Origin: Caulobacter sp. FWC2 | GTDB taxonomy: Bacteria > Pseudomonadota > Alphaproteobacteria > Caulobacterales > Caulobacteraceae | NCBI RefSeq assembly: GCF_002742625.1 | Contig: NZ_PEBF01000001.1 | Location: 2,852,001 to 2,916,000 of the forward strand | Length of the DNA stretch: 64,000 nt | Direction of reading: 5' to 3' | Shown here: in pieces, positions 38,741-48,200 of the stretch | Layout of the letters: the number at the start of each line of letters is the position of its first letter | How positions within the stretch are numbered: position 1 is the stretch's first letter | The notes under the pieces: generated by a model | Told to the model about the DNA's origin: nothing | The model's database searches: none | What the model saw: only the letters and a program-made list of their open reading frames with translations | Translations under genes and position numbers: made by a program

Positions 38741-38851
38741 TGAGTAAGAAGACCTGGTCTTGGCGGATCTCAACAGCCAAATCGGCCCGTCGTACCGTGG
38801 CGTACAAAGACAGGGAAACGGCGACCAAGCGACGTCGCGCCGACGCCTAGC

Positions 38852-39223
38852 CTAGGCAGACAAGCGCCCAGCAACCGCTGAAGACGCCACCGCCCTGACC
38901 CGCCGCGTCGCCGCGCCGTGCGCGAACGACCAGGCCGCCGCCAGAAGTTCGGACGCCACGGCCTCGTCGATCACGGCCAGCCGCATCAGCACGATGCCGG
39001 CCTTGCGGCGACGTCCAGGCTCAGGCGCGACACCATCGCTCAAGGACAAGGCCCAGGCCTGACGCAAGGGCGCGACCTTGACCACCGCCCAACCCACAGC
39101 CGGCCAGCCCGAGGTCGCGAAGGCCTTGCCGCCGACGCGAAACTGCACGGTCTCAAAGATCGTCTTGGACTGGACGCTGGGTCCAAGACCCTTGGCGAGC
39201 GCGGTAAAATCGTCTGGGGTCAT
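38852..39223 (-). CDS. MmcQ/YjbR family DNA-binding protein, 123 aa
   Basis: Begins MTPDDFTALAKGLGPSVQSKTIFETVQFRVGGKAFAT and contains AVVKVAPLRQAWALSLSDGVAP and AGIVLMRLAVIDEAVASELLAAAWSFA, the CyaY-like fold pattern of YjbR/MmcQ proteins. Family members are small, cytoplasmic and thought to bind DNA; no precise role is established. Lies upstream of trbB on the same strand with a 136-bp gap containing palindromes, so it is probably separately transcribed and not a conjugation gene. Confidence 0.85.
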   Translation of the reverse strand: MTPDDFTALAKGLGPSVQSKTIFETVQFRVGGKAFATSGWPAVGWAVVKVAPLRQAWALSLSDGVAPEPGRRRKAGIVLMRLAVIDEAVASELLAAAWSFAHGAATRRVRAVASSAVAGRLSA

Positions 39224-39440
39224 CGCATCCTCGTCGGCGCCGGATCAAAGTCCGAGTCGCGCTCAACGCGCAAAGTGGTCGTCGCCTACGTCAACCCGGA
39301 CGGTGGAAAAGACACCCAACTCAAGGGCTTGATTGCGCCAAGACCAGCGGAGGGGCCCACTTCGCTTCCGAACCGCCACGCGATGAGGGCTAACAGTCCG
39401 CCCCCACCATCCCCGTGACGGCGAAAGGCGTCCAAACTTT

Positions 39441-39465
39441 GGAACAGGCCAGACCGGGGTCCGTT
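39441..39465 (+). promoter_or_regulatory. EcfG/SigT-type general stress promoter upstream of the DUF2171 gene
   Basis: GGAAC at 39441-39445, exactly 16 bases, CGTT at 39462-39465, ~40 bp upstream of the ATG at 39503 on the same strand. A complete consensus match at the usual distance. Confidence 0.7.
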
Positions 39466-39502
39466 GAGAGCGGATCAGAAGAACCGAAAAAGGACCCTAC
39501 TC

Positions 39503-39769
39503 ATGGCCGACCTGAGCGCGATCAAAGAACATATGGACGTCATCGGCGCCGATGGGGTCCACCTGGGAACGGTGGACAAGGTGGAAGGAGACCGGATCAA
39601 GCTGACTCGCGCCGACAGCGGCTCTCATGCTGACCACCATCACTACATCTCCGCGGGCCTGGTCGCCGAAGTCGAAGGCGACAAGGTCCGTCTGTCCGCG
39701 AATGCCGCCAACGCCGCCCTGCTCGAGGAAGAAGAAGGCGGCGGCGCCATCGCCGACAAGCGCGACTAG
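39503..39769 (+). CDS. DUF2171 domain-containing protein, 88 aa
   Basis: MADLSAIKEHMDVIGADGVHLGTVDKVEGDRIKLTR, then HHHYISAGLVAEVEGDKVRLS: a PRC-barrel-like small beta domain typical of DUF2171 proteins, with an acidic C-terminal tail (LLEEEEGGGAIADKRD). Molecular role unknown; such proteins are frequent members of alphaproteobacterial stress regulons, in line with the EcfG-type promoter 40 bp upstream. The ATG at 39503 gives the conserved start; an upstream in-frame ATG would add 13 basic residues that overlap the promoter's transcription start. Single-gene unit. Confidence 0.88.
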   Translation: MADLSAIKEHMDVIGADGVHLGTVDKVEGDRIKLTRADSGSHADHHHYISAGLVAEVEGDKVRLSANAANAALLEEEEGGGAIADKRD

Positions 39770-39783
39770 AGGTTTCGGGCGAA

Positions 39784-39822
39784 GGCTGGCGTTGCTGGTG
39801 CATCCAGCACGCAATTCCAGCC
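39784..39822 (+). terminator. Stem-loop downstream of the DUF2171 gene
   Basis: Nested inverted repeats: outer GGCTG/CAGCC and inner GCG-T-TGCTGG with CCAGCA-CGC around a 5-nt loop. It begins 15 bp after the stop codon. There is no T run, so this is a weak intrinsic terminator or an RNA 3' end structure. Confidence 0.35.
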
Positions 39823-39940
39823 GACGCCTGAGCGCCAACAGCGGACCTTGGGATCGCTCCAGAATCCGGACATTCAGTGGCCATCAAGGCAAGCTCGATC
39901 CGAAGCGACATATGGCCTCCATCCAAACCGTGAAGCGACG

Positions 39941-40567
39941 TCAGAGATCGATCTGCTCTGACATCTCCAACGCGTCGTCCACTTCGATCCCAAGATAGCG
40001 CACGGTGCTTTCCAGTTTCCGATGGCCGAGCAGAAGTCGGCAGGCCCGGAGGTTGCCCGTTTTCTTGTAGATCAACGCTACCTTGGTTCTGCGCAGGCTA
40101 TGTGTGCCGTACGCACAGGGCTCCAAGCCGATCATGGCGACCCAGTGATTTACGAGCCGAGCGTACTGCCGGGTCGTGATGTGCTCGCCGGGCCGAGAGC
40201 GGCTTGGAAAGAGCCAGTCGTCAGTCCGGCGCCCGCAGCGCTGCAACCAAGCCGCCAGAGCATCTCGAGTCGGCTCGGTGATCTCAAAAGGCACCGGCTG
40301 GCCGGTCTTCTGCTGGATGATCGTGGCGCGCGCCCGTAGCGATCCACCCGGGGCAACATCGCAGATCCGCAGCTTTACGAGATCGCATCCTCGAAGCTTC
40401 GCATCGATTGCGCAGTTGAAAAGCGCGAGATCCCGAACGCGCTTCATGGTCTTCAGCTGCTGTCGGATCCCCCATACGTGCTTCGGCTTGAAAGGCGGTT
40501 TGGGACCGATGAGCCGGCGATGGTTCCAGGGTTGCTTGGGCGAAAGAAAAAGGTCGAGCTGAGCCAT
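39941..40567 (-). CDS. Short tyrosine-type site-specific recombinase/integrase, 208 aa
   Basis: Catalytic-domain residues of the tyrosine recombinase family are present: the first Arg in DAKLRGCDLVKLRI, a Lys-containing strand (IIQQKTGQPVPFEIT), the His-x-x-Arg box (GTHSLRRTKVALIY), LLGHRKLESTVRYL with the second His, and nucleophile Tyr191. The usual N-terminal arm-binding and SAM-like core-binding domains are mostly missing; only ~50 residues precede the catalytic part, as in the small integrases found near conjugative elements. ATG at 40567 has GGAGG upstream. It could move or resolve a local element; no attachment site or tRNA was identified nearby. Confidence 0.85.
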   Translation of the reverse strand: MAQLDLFLSPKQPWNHRRLIGPKPPFKPKHVWGIRQQLKTMKRVRDLALFNCAIDAKLRGCDLVKLRICDVAPGGSLRARATIIQQKTGQPVPFEITEPTRDALAAWLQRCGRRTDDWLFPSRSRPGEHITTRQYARLVNHWVAMIGLEPCAYGTHSLRRTKVALIYKKTGNLRACRLLLGHRKLESTVRYLGIEVDDALEMSEQIDL

Positions 40568-40787
40568 GTCACGCCTCCAGCGTGCCAATGTCCCTCTTCT
40601 CCATCTTACACCCGTTTTCAGGGGCCAGCGGCCACGATCCGATTGGCATCACTCCAGGAACGCGAGCTTCGACCGTCGGGTCCGAACGTCTGGATACCGC
40701 CCGAGCGCTTCCTTCCGTTCCCGACCCAATGGAGACATTGCCGTCGGGCGAGTGCGAGACGCACTGTCACCCGTGTTGGCCGCCGAG

Positions 40788-42512
40788 CTATTCTGACGGG
40801 CGTGCGAGACCCCGGTTTCTGACCACAAGGGAAAGCAGCGCCACCATAGCTAGCGAAATCAGGGCTATGGCGTCGCCCAGCTTTTCGACACTCTCGCGGA
40901 CGATGTGAATCCGATAGACGTGCTCTCCCGGTTGGGCCTCGAAGGTCAACAGTCGGGACGGTCCGGTTGCACTAGTGTTGACTTTTAGGTCGTTGCCCGG
41001 CCGAACGATGTCGGCGCGCCAGGAGACGAAGAAAAATCGGCGCACGACGACGGGCGTTGCGATCGGCGTTTTGATCCGAAGCGCTACGCTGCCGTCTGGA
41101 TACTGGCTCGCTGCGATCACGCGGGCGCGTGTGTCGCCTGGCGCAGCCAAGGGCAGCCGTTCAAAGCCGTCGAGATAGACGCGACTGACGACGATCTTTG
41201 GGTCGAAGAAGAAGTCGGCGGGTAGGTGCTCTTCAGGCAAACGGGCTCGGCGGATACGTTCGGCGATGACGACATCGACATCGAGAGGATAGCGTTCAGC
41301 ACGCACGAAGCTGGAGCCCACGGCCACCTTGACCGGCATGTAGAGCGCCACGCAAGTCAGCGACGCGAGCGCGGCGACGCGCCAACGCCCTTGGGCGAGG
41401 GCCAAACAAAGCGCGCTGATCAGAGCAAACTCCACCATGACCAGCATGCGAAAGGGGAACTGCATTTTCCCGATGATCGGTGCGAGCGGACCGTGCCAGA
41501 CGCCCGGAAATGCATAGGTGGCGATCGCGACCAGACTGACCAAGGCCCATACCCGCGCCATCGCCGCGCGGGGACCCGACGCGCGACCCACTATCAGGAG
41601 AACGCCGAGCGCGACTGCGCCGTATGTCCATCCTAGCCAAGCCATAGAGGAGGCCAGAGGCTGGGAGGGCCAGTATTTCGAGTTCAAGAGGGTCCAACTC
41701 GCTGGGTCAGCGGCGGAGAGAGGTGGCCCCCACATGAATTTCATCGAAGAGGCGCTTTGCAGAGCAAGCGCGGGTGCGAGGTATGTCGCCGACAATCCCA
41801 AGCCCAGGAGCGCGCCCGCCGCCAGCCGAGCCGCGCTGGCTGTCCGGCTGCCCGGTACTGCGCGAAAGATCAAGTAGAGTGAAACGACGGGCGCTGCGAT
41901 CAAGGCAATCGGCACCATCGCCGCGACATGTCCAAGGATCAGGCCGGCGAAACTCAGCGCCAAGAGCGGAACCCAGGCGAGCCGTTCGCTGGCTCTTTGA
42001 AGCGACAAGGCAAAGAGCGGGAGGACGGCGTGTACGGCCACCTCGCCAAGCGCACCTCGGGCGAAAATGTCGAAGAGATAGTACGGCGCGAGGGAATAGA
42101 TGACGCTCGAAAACAGAGCCGGGCGCCAACCCGCTTGCGGCCGCAGCCAAGCGTACATGCCAACACTTCCAGTGAAGGACATGGCAAGGCAGGCCCATGC
42201 AGTCACCTGCTCGGGGGTCAGGGCGCCGCCTGTGAAAAAAGCAACGACCGCGCCGAAATAAAAGGCAAGCGGCGGGTAGAAATAGAATGACGAGGCCCCC
42301 AACCCCTGAAAGCCTTCTGGAAGCCAACGCGGTGGAAATTCGCCCCGTCTCAGTGCGGCTGAGAAGCTCTCCATCCAGATCGAATTGTAGCTATCAACTG
42401 GGGCGAGCCCGCTCCAAAGAGCGTGTGACAGAGGTAAGAATCCGCCAACCAGCAGAACTAAGCAGATGATGGTTTTAGATGGCTCCTCAGACTCGGGACT
42501 TCGGGGCGTCAT
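40788..42512 (-). CDS. Large polytopic membrane protein, PTPS-related/YfhO-like, 574 aa
   Basis: About ten hydrophobic segments. The start resembles 6-pyruvoyl-tetrahydropterin-synthase-related and YfhO-type membrane proteins: LPLSHALWSGLAPVDSYNSIWMESF, then RRGEFPPRWLPEGFQGLGASSFYFYPPLAFYFGA, with the R-W-x-P and G-x-G-x-x-x-F-x-Y-P-P-L pattern placed before TM segments as in GT-C-like glycosyltransferases. The C-terminus (residues ~420-540) is a periplasmic beta domain followed by a last TM helix (ALISLAMVALLSLVV). A role in transferring sugars to lipid or surface polymers is possible (inference). Base composition and codon use are less GC-biased than in neighbours, which suggests acquisition. 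Confidence 0.7.
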   Translation of the reverse strand: MTPRSPESEEPSKTIICLVLLVGGFLPLSHALWSGLAPVDSYNSIWMESFSAALRRGEFPPRWLPEGFQGLGASSFYFYPPLAFYFGAVVAFFTGGALTPEQVTAWACLAMSFTGSVGMYAWLRPQAGWRPALFSSVIYSLAPYYLFDIFARGALGEVAVHAVLPLFALSLQRASERLAWVPLLALSFAGLILGHVAAMVPIALIAAPVVSLYLIFRAVPGSRTASAARLAAGALLGLGLSATYLAPALALQSASSMKFMWGPPLSAADPASWTLLNSKYWPSQPLASSMAWLGWTYGAVALGVLLIVGRASGPRAAMARVWALVSLVAIATYAFPGVWHGPLAPIIGKMQFPFRMLVMVEFALISALCLALAQGRWRVAALASLTCVALYMPVKVAVGSSFVRAERYPLDVDVVIAERIRRARLPEEHLPADFFFDPKIVVSRVYLDGFERLPLAAPGDTRARVIAASQYPDGSVALRIKTPIATPVVVRRFFFVSWRADIVRPGNDLKVNTSATGPSRLLTFEAQPGEHVYRIHIVRESVEKLGDAIALISLAMVALLSLVVRNRGLARPSE

Positions 42513-42548
42513 GCTGCAGCGTCTTCCGGAAGGACAATATGATGAAAT

Positions 42549-42719
42549 CTGCGGCTTAATCGCCGCAACACACGTTTTTCAGCGCTCGACTCAATCCTTG
42601 ATAGCATCCGGGAAGCAGTCGGGGGAACGCTGATCGCGATGGTCGATGACGGCCTGCTCCCTCTGAAATTAGAAACCGACGCGGACGAAGACCCGTTGGC
42701 GCTAGAGCGCCATAGGTGA
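42549..42719 (+). pseudogene. Possible gene remnant without start codon
   Basis: A 57-codon open stretch reads ...FSALDSILDSIREAV...GTLIAMVDDGLLPLKLETD and ends at TGA. The peptide is balanced in composition and unlike GC-shadow frames, but there is no ATG, GTG or TTG before the middle of it. It may be the 3' end of a lost gene in the 289-bp gap between the membrane-protein gene and the next small gene. Low certainty. Confidence 0.2.
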
Positions 42720-42801
42720 AGGCAGCGACGCTGCGCTCTCACGGGTCTAGGTCTCCTGACCACCCTGGTCTGTCGTCGAAAAGATCAGCTATCGTGCTCG
42801 G

Positions 42802-43107
42802 ATGTTGAAACACATTCGCGCACGCTGGCCCGAGATCGATGTCCCTCCGGGCGAACCGACGTGGCTGCTCTACGAGTTGGACGAACAGGTGGACGAGGTC
42901 GTTCGCTCTGCTAACGTCTTTGCAGACGGAAGCGTCGCTCGAAATAGCATCGAGATCGAGGAACGCGACGGGAAGCTGTGCCCCTCACTTATAGACTGCT
43001 CGCTGGCTGAGGGCTTTACCGGTGTCGACGCAGAGCAAATCACGCTTGAGGAGTTTGATGCGGCCTGGGCAAAAGGCGTCGATAAGCCTTTCTGGAACGT
43101 CCGATAA
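42802..43107 (+). CDS. Small hypothetical protein, DUF6881-like, 101 aa
   Basis: MLKHIRARWPEIDVPPGEPTWLLYELDEQVDEVVRSANVFADGSVA, ending ITLEEFDAAWAKGVDKPFW. The layout (short strand with Trp, Glu-Pro-x-x-Leu-Tyr-Glu-Leu-Asp, then F-x-DG and a final EEF-x-AxWAK helix) recalls DUF6881 proteins, which are small single-domain proteins of unknown function sometimes found near contact-dependent toxin or immunity genes. That link is not shown here. Clear ATG start; soluble. It stands alone in the transition zone next to the integrase region and converges on a LuxR-type gene. Confidence 0.55.
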   Translation: MLKHIRARWPEIDVPPGEPTWLLYELDEQVDEVVRSANVFADGSVARNSIEIEERDGKLCPSLIDCSLAEGFTGVDAEQITLEEFDAAWAKGVDKPFWNVR

Positions 43108-43303
43108 CCACCCGTTGCGGCCCTTGGCGACGTCCGCTTTGCGACGGCCGCGACGCTATCCGCTGAGCGCTAGAAGCACACTCTGGCTTACGTCCAGGAC
43201 GCGGACATCCAATGCGCGGGGCCAGGATCGAAAGAAGTTCGTGGTGGCCTTCGTTGGCGCCCATCCAATAGACGCCACGCCCGTCCAGGCTGTGCGCACC
43301 ACG

Positions 43304-44503
43304 TCACCGCAGGTCGGCGAACCGCGCCAGGAGTTCGACCTGGCTGCGGACGCCGGCTTTGGCGAAGAGATTGCGGATGTGGGTCCGCACTGTTCCGGTC
43401 GAGACGCCTGTGCGCTCGGCGATCGCCTGGGGGCCCGCGCCTGCGGCCATCTGAGCGGCGACCGCGGTCTCGGCGTGAGTCAGGCCAAGAAGCGCCTGGG
43501 CGCGTTCGCCGATCGGCGTGGTGCTCTGGCCGCAGGGGCGAGCCACGACGAGCACGGCTGCGCCGAACTGCTGGACGCGCCGCCCCGGGACATGGGTGAC
43601 CTCAAGCAGCAGCGGCGCGCCGCCAGTCGCGTCGCGCAAGACAATGGGTCGGGCCGGGGTCGCCAGGGCCTGTCCCGCCCCCGCGGCATCGGCCAAGGCC
43701 GACTGGAGCGCGATCGCGTCCGCGGGCCGCGCGGCCTGCAGCCGGCCGCCTTTCACTCTCAGATGGCCGCCGTTGGCGACCAGGGCTTCGGCGGGCGGCG
43801 ACATCGCCTTCACCCGCCCGTCGGCGTCGCAGAGAACGGCGTGGACCGACAGGGCGTCCAGCAAGTTGGACAACAGGCCGCGTCCTTCGGCCTCCATCGC
43901 CATCTGAACGCGAACGGCGCTGCGTGCATAGGGCGCCAGGGCGGCAAATATTCTCTTCTCCCGGCTGGCGACTGGGCCTTGCCTGCCGGAACGGGCAAAC
44001 GCCAGGCCGATCAGCATGTCGTCCCGTCGGAGCAAGGGAGTCAGGCATACATCGCCAATGTCGTAGCGCTCCAGCCAGTCGCCATAGGCCGGATGACGGC
44101 GTGCGTCCTCCTCGGTCGTAAAGGCGCTTTCGTCCAGGATCTCGAGCTCAGCGGCGCGCAACCCGGCGCGGACGCGAGAATTGATCCTGGGATCGCCACC
44201 GCCCGCCGCCATGAATTCGGTCGCGGCTTCGGCTGGGAGGCCGCTCATCCAGTTGAACGGGACGGCGGCGGCCTCGCCCAGGCCGATCAGCTCGCCGCAA
44301 AAGCCGCCAGCGACATAAGCGAGGCCCGCCAGGGCCTGGTTCCAGTCGCCCGCGCCCAGGGCCGCGTCCTGGAACAGGTCCGCGACCTCGAAGACCCGAC
44401 TGTCCAGATCGCTGGTGCTTCTGAAGTAGCCCACGCTCGCCCCGCCCGACCATCTCCCCTTGAGAAGCCGCGACGTTGCATCCTCTCGGCGAGCGGCGCC
44501 CAT
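43304..44503 (-). CDS. LuxR-type helix-turn-helix transcriptional regulator, 399 aa
   Basis: The C-terminal ~65 residues are a LuxR/GerE HTH: LLGLTHAETAVAAQMAAGAGPQAIAERTGVSTGTVRTHIRNLFAKAGVRSQVEL. The rest (~330 residues) is a sensory region with no receiver domain; residues ~190-290 look PAS-like (LLDALSVHAVLCDADGRVKAMSPPAEALV). It is a paralog of the gene at 61952-63058, sharing the DLF..AAL..G.W..AL opening, the FA.LAP.ARSAVR/K.Q.A.E.RG.. stretch and the C-terminal layout. Start ATG at 44503 is the first in a region that looks coding. Divergent from the response regulator gene with an 84-bp spacer that contains an inverted repeat. Confidence 0.85.
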   Translation of the reverse strand: MGAARREDATSRLLKGRWSGGASVGYFRSTSDLDSRVFEVADLFQDAALGAGDWNQALAGLAYVAGGFCGELIGLGEAAAVPFNWMSGLPAEAATEFMAAGGGDPRINSRVRAGLRAAELEILDESAFTTEEDARRHPAYGDWLERYDIGDVCLTPLLRRDDMLIGLAFARSGRQGPVASREKRIFAALAPYARSAVRVQMAMEAEGRGLLSNLLDALSVHAVLCDADGRVKAMSPPAEALVANGGHLRVKGGRLQAARPADAIALQSALADAAGAGQALATPARPIVLRDATGGAPLLLEVTHVPGRRVQQFGAAVLVVARPCGQSTTPIGERAQALLGLTHAETAVAAQMAAGAGPQAIAERTGVSTGTVRTHIRNLFAKAGVRSQVELLARFADLR

Positions 44504-44554
44504 GAACAGGTTGTTGACAACCGCGCCTCCGCCGCCGGTTACTAGGAGCAATCC

Positions 44555-44572
44555 TGGCCGATCGAACGGCCA
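44555..44572. promoter_or_regulatory. Inverted repeat in divergent regulator promoter region
   Basis: TGGCCG, 6 nt, CGGCCA: a perfect 6-bp dyad in the 84-bp spacer between the LuxR gene and the response regulator gene, a natural place for an operator shared by both. Confidence 0.3.
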
Positions 44573-44587
44573 TCCGAGGGGGGCGTA

Positions 44588-45277
44588 TTGCCGGGCGGAT
44601 TGCGCATCATCATCGTCGAGGACGAGCCGTTGACGCGCGCCAGCCTGGTGGCGTTCTTCGCCAAGGACGGCCATTGGGTGCGTCCCGCCAGCTGTGTCGC
44701 GTCCTGCCGCGCGGCGTTGAGCCAGGAGCCGGCGGACATCGTGCTGCTCGACATCGGACTGCCCGGCGAGGATGGCATCAGCTATGCGCGGGAGCTGCGC
44801 GCGTCGGCCGCTTGCGGCGTCATCATGGTCAGCCGGGAAGACGAGGTGGCGACACGGATCGCCGCTCTCGACGCCGGCGCAGACGACTATGTCACCAAGC
44901 CCATCGACTTCGACGAGCTGGCGGCGCGGGTGCGCAGCGTCGTCCGCCGGCGAGCATCGGCGCGCCGGACAAGGCTCGCCATTGGCCATCTCACGCTCGA
45001 CCTCGACGCCCGCACCGTGGCGGCCGACGGCGTACCGGTGACGCTCAGCCGCGGTGAGTTCGACCTGCTGTGCAAGCTGGCCGAGGCCGACGGCAAGATC
45101 GTCTCGCGGGAGGCGCTCAGCGCGGTGGTCTCTCGCGGCGAAGGCGACTTGCGGTCGGTGGACGCCCTGGTCAGCCGTCTGCGGCGCAAGCTCGGCTCGC
45201 CCGACGGCGAGATCATGATCGCCACCGCGCCGGGTTTCGGCTACCGCCTGGCCGCACCGGTCCGAGAAGCCGGATGA
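44588..45277 (+). CDS. OmpR-family response regulator, 229 aa
   Basis: Receiver domain: acidic pair in RIIIVEDEPLTRASL, phospho-acceptor Asp in ADIVLLDIGLPGEDGI, and Lys in DYVTKPIDFDEL. A C-terminal winged-helix follows (LTLDLDARTVAADGVPVTLSRGEFDLL...DALVSRLRRKL...IATAPGFGYRL). The start is TTG at 44588 with a GAGGGGGG stretch upstream; a TTG at 44600 is possible. It ends 1 bp before the giant kinase gene, so the pair forms a two-component system in which the kinase's HPt probably phosphorylates this regulator (inference from operon structure). Confidence 0.92.
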   Translation: MPGGLRIIIVEDEPLTRASLVAFFAKDGHWVRPASCVASCRAALSQEPADIVLLDIGLPGEDGISYARELRASAACGVIMVSREDEVATRIAALDAGADDYVTKPIDFDELAARVRSVVRRRASARRTRLAIGHLTLDLDARTVAADGVPVTLSRGEFDLLCKLAEADGKIVSREALSAVVSRGEGDLRSVDALVSRLRRKLGSPDGEIMIATAPGFGYRLAAPVREAG

Positions 45278-45278
45278 G

Positions 45279-48200
45279 GTGATGGCGCCGCTACGCCAAT
45301 CCGGACCTCCGCCGTTGGTGGGGCGAGCCGCCGAACTGGAGGCGGTGCGCGTGGCGCTGGGTCAGCGGGGCGTTCGCGCGATCGTCGCCCACGGCGCCGG
45401 CGGCGTCGGCAAGACCGCCCTGCTCCGACACTTCCTCGAAACGGCCGCTCAGGACGGCGCTATCGTCGGCGCGGGAAAATATCCCGAAGGCCGCGACGGC
45501 CGTGACCTCGACCCCATCGTCGCGGCCGTGGAGGCCGCGATCACGGCCGGCCTCGACCAGCTCTACGACCCCGAGGCCGGCCTGCGGAGCCTCGCGCAGG
45601 CCCTAGGCGAGAACGCCAGGGTGCTGGCAGGCGTCGGGAGCGGCCTGCTCAGGGCGCTGGCCGAGACCGGATCTGGTCCACGCGTGACGGCCGAGGAGGG
45701 CGAGGCCCAGATCGGCCGGGCGCTGCTGCGCGTCCTGCGCTGGCTCGAAGGGTTCGGCGCCCCCGTATTCCTGATGATCGACGATTGGGGACGTGGCGGC
45801 CAACGGGCGCAACGATTCTGTGGCCTGTTGCTGTCGGATTCCGGCCTCAAGCTGACCCGCCTGCTCGCCACCGAACGGGATGATGAAACCGCCGAAAGCG
45901 AACGACTGATCGGGCTCGTCCGGATCGCCGTCGATCCGCTCGGCGCGGACGATCGGCTGGAACTAGCGCGCCTGTCCCTGGGCGAGCGTCGCGCCGCGGC
46001 GGCCGACATTCTCGCGTTCGTGGGCCCGGCGGCGGCCCGGCCCTTCGACCTAATCGAGTCGACACGGGTGCTGATCGCGGCGGACGCGGTCGTGAACGCC
46101 GGCGGAACCTGGCGTCTCGACACGGCGCGAGCGGCCTCGGCCCTGGCCGGCGCCGCGGCCATCTCGGCGGTCAGACAGGCCCTGGCCTCGGCCCCCGAGG
46201 CCGAGGCGGTGGCGCGGGCCCTGGCGGTGCACGGCGATGGCGCGCAGGCATCCGACCTGGCCCGAGCTTGCGGGTTCTCCGAGATCGTTGTGCGCCACGC
46301 CTTGGCGCGATTGGCCGACAACGGCTTGGTACAGTGGTCCTGCGAAGGCGCTGAATTCGCGCACGATCGTTTGCGGGCCGAGGTGTTGCTGGGCGCGCCG
46401 CCTTCGGTTCGCGTTCATTTGGCGGAGGCGCTGGCCGAGGCCTTGCGCGCCGGCGGCGTCGCGCCGGGCGACGGGGCTCGGAGCATGACCATGCTCTGGC
46501 TCAGACAGGAAGCGGGCCTGCGCGACGCGGAGCCCATATGGTGGCGCGACGCCTTCACCACCGGCGCGGTGAAGGCGCGCGCCACGGGTGACCGAGTCGC
46601 CGCCGAGCGCTTCGTCGCCTCGGCTATGCAACTGGCCGCCGTCGGTCCTGGCGAGACCTATCCCTTGCTGGCCGAAGCCGCGTTCGTGGCCATCACCCAG
46701 GGGCAGGACGCCGAGGCGCGGCGGTTCGTCGATCGCCTCGAACTGTTCGCGACGACGCCGATCGAGCGCGCGGTGGCCGAGGAGATGCGGGTCTTCGCAC
46801 GCCGCGCCACCGGCGACCTCGACGGCGCACTGGAGGTCGCGCGCGCCGTCCTGACCCGAAGAGGCGTCAAGGTTCCGCGCGGCGTCACGGCCTGGAGCCT
46901 GACGCGTGCGCTGATGCGCATCTTGTCGATGGACCCGCGCAAGGCGACGAAGCCGCTGGAGGCGGACAGGCTGGCGCTGGAGGCGCCGATGATGCGGGCC
47001 ATCAACGGCCTCGGTTCGCTGATGTTCGAACGCGATCCGCGGCTGGCTGTCGTGCTGGCGACGCAAACGCTGTCCAGGGACCTGATCTATGGCACCGCCG
47101 CCGCCGCCGGCACCTACAGCCTGATGTGCTGCGCCATGGGCGACTACCGGCGCGCGGCCGCCTGGGCGGAGGCCTCGGACCGCCTGCAGCGGCCCGAGCA
47201 GCCCCTTCGCGCGGTGGCCAAGCAGTACTCCGCGAGTTTCGGCCATGTGTTCGCGCGCCCACGTCCGGTTACGCGCGCGCGGGGCGACGAGGCGACCGCC
47301 CTGGCCTATATCGAGGGCGACTTGGCCGTGGCCGCCTACGGCAATCGCGACAAGGTGCTGGACGCGCTTTTCTGCGACGACCCGTTGGACGACACCACCG
47401 CCCTGGCGGACCGGGCGATCGAGGTGGCGATCCAGTTGGGCGAGCCCGCCACCATTCCGCACGTGCAGTCTCTCAGGCAATTCATCGCCCAACTACGCCA
47501 GCCCGATCGCCAGCCCTGGCGGCTCGACGGCGACCACTTCGACGCGCCCGTGCAGTTGGCCCGGCTGCGGGACGAGGGGCTGGCCAATGTCGGGCGCGCG
47601 ATCGCCGCCCTGGAGGCGCTGCTGGCCGTCCTGTTCGGCGCCCACGCGGAGGCGGCGCGGATCGCCGATCGTCCCTGGCCCCAGTTCAGCGGATCGCCCT
47701 TCCAGGGGCAGAGCCAAATCTGGGGTTTCGCCACGAGCCTGGCGTTCTATCGCACCGGCCGGCGGCCAAGGCCCTTCGTCCGCTGGAACCTGAAGCGGCT
47801 GAGCCGGCTCAATCCCAATGACTTTCTCCATCGTGAGCGCCTCCTGGCGGCCGAGCACGCCCGCATCGCGGGACGCCGCCGCCAAGCGTTAGGCGCCTAT
47901 GCCGAGGCCGTCGAAGCCGCAGCCGTCTCGCGTTGTCTCCTCGAATACGGCCTGGTGGCGATCAGCGCCTCACAGGGCGCGGACCTGTTGGGCGCCAGCG
48001 CCGAGGCCTCGCGGTGGCGAGAAGCCGCGCGCGGGGCGTGGCGGCGCCTGGGCGCGGACGCCCTGCTCTCTCATTGGTTCGGCGAAACGCCGGAGGCACA
48101 GGAAAAAGATGTCCAGCGGGCCGTTCTCGCCCGAACGGCCGCCGAGCGCGCCAGCCAGGCCAAGTCGCGCTTGCTGGCCACGGTCGGACATGAGCTACGC

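Noticed and set aside
40568..40787. Search for a tRNA or attachment site beside the integrase
   Set aside because: No cloverleaf-like sequence or obvious direct repeat could be found by eye in the flanks.
42509..42763. 84-codon minus-strand frame upstream of the polytopic membrane-protein gene
   Set aside because: Arg/Ser-rich with no domain pattern, and it overlaps a better-looking plus-strand remnant; not convincing as a gene.
44504..44989. Upstream extension of the LuxR gene (161 extra codons)
   Set aside because: This part is antisense to the start of the response regulator and to the spacer; the shared domain with the paralog begins after the ATG at 44503.
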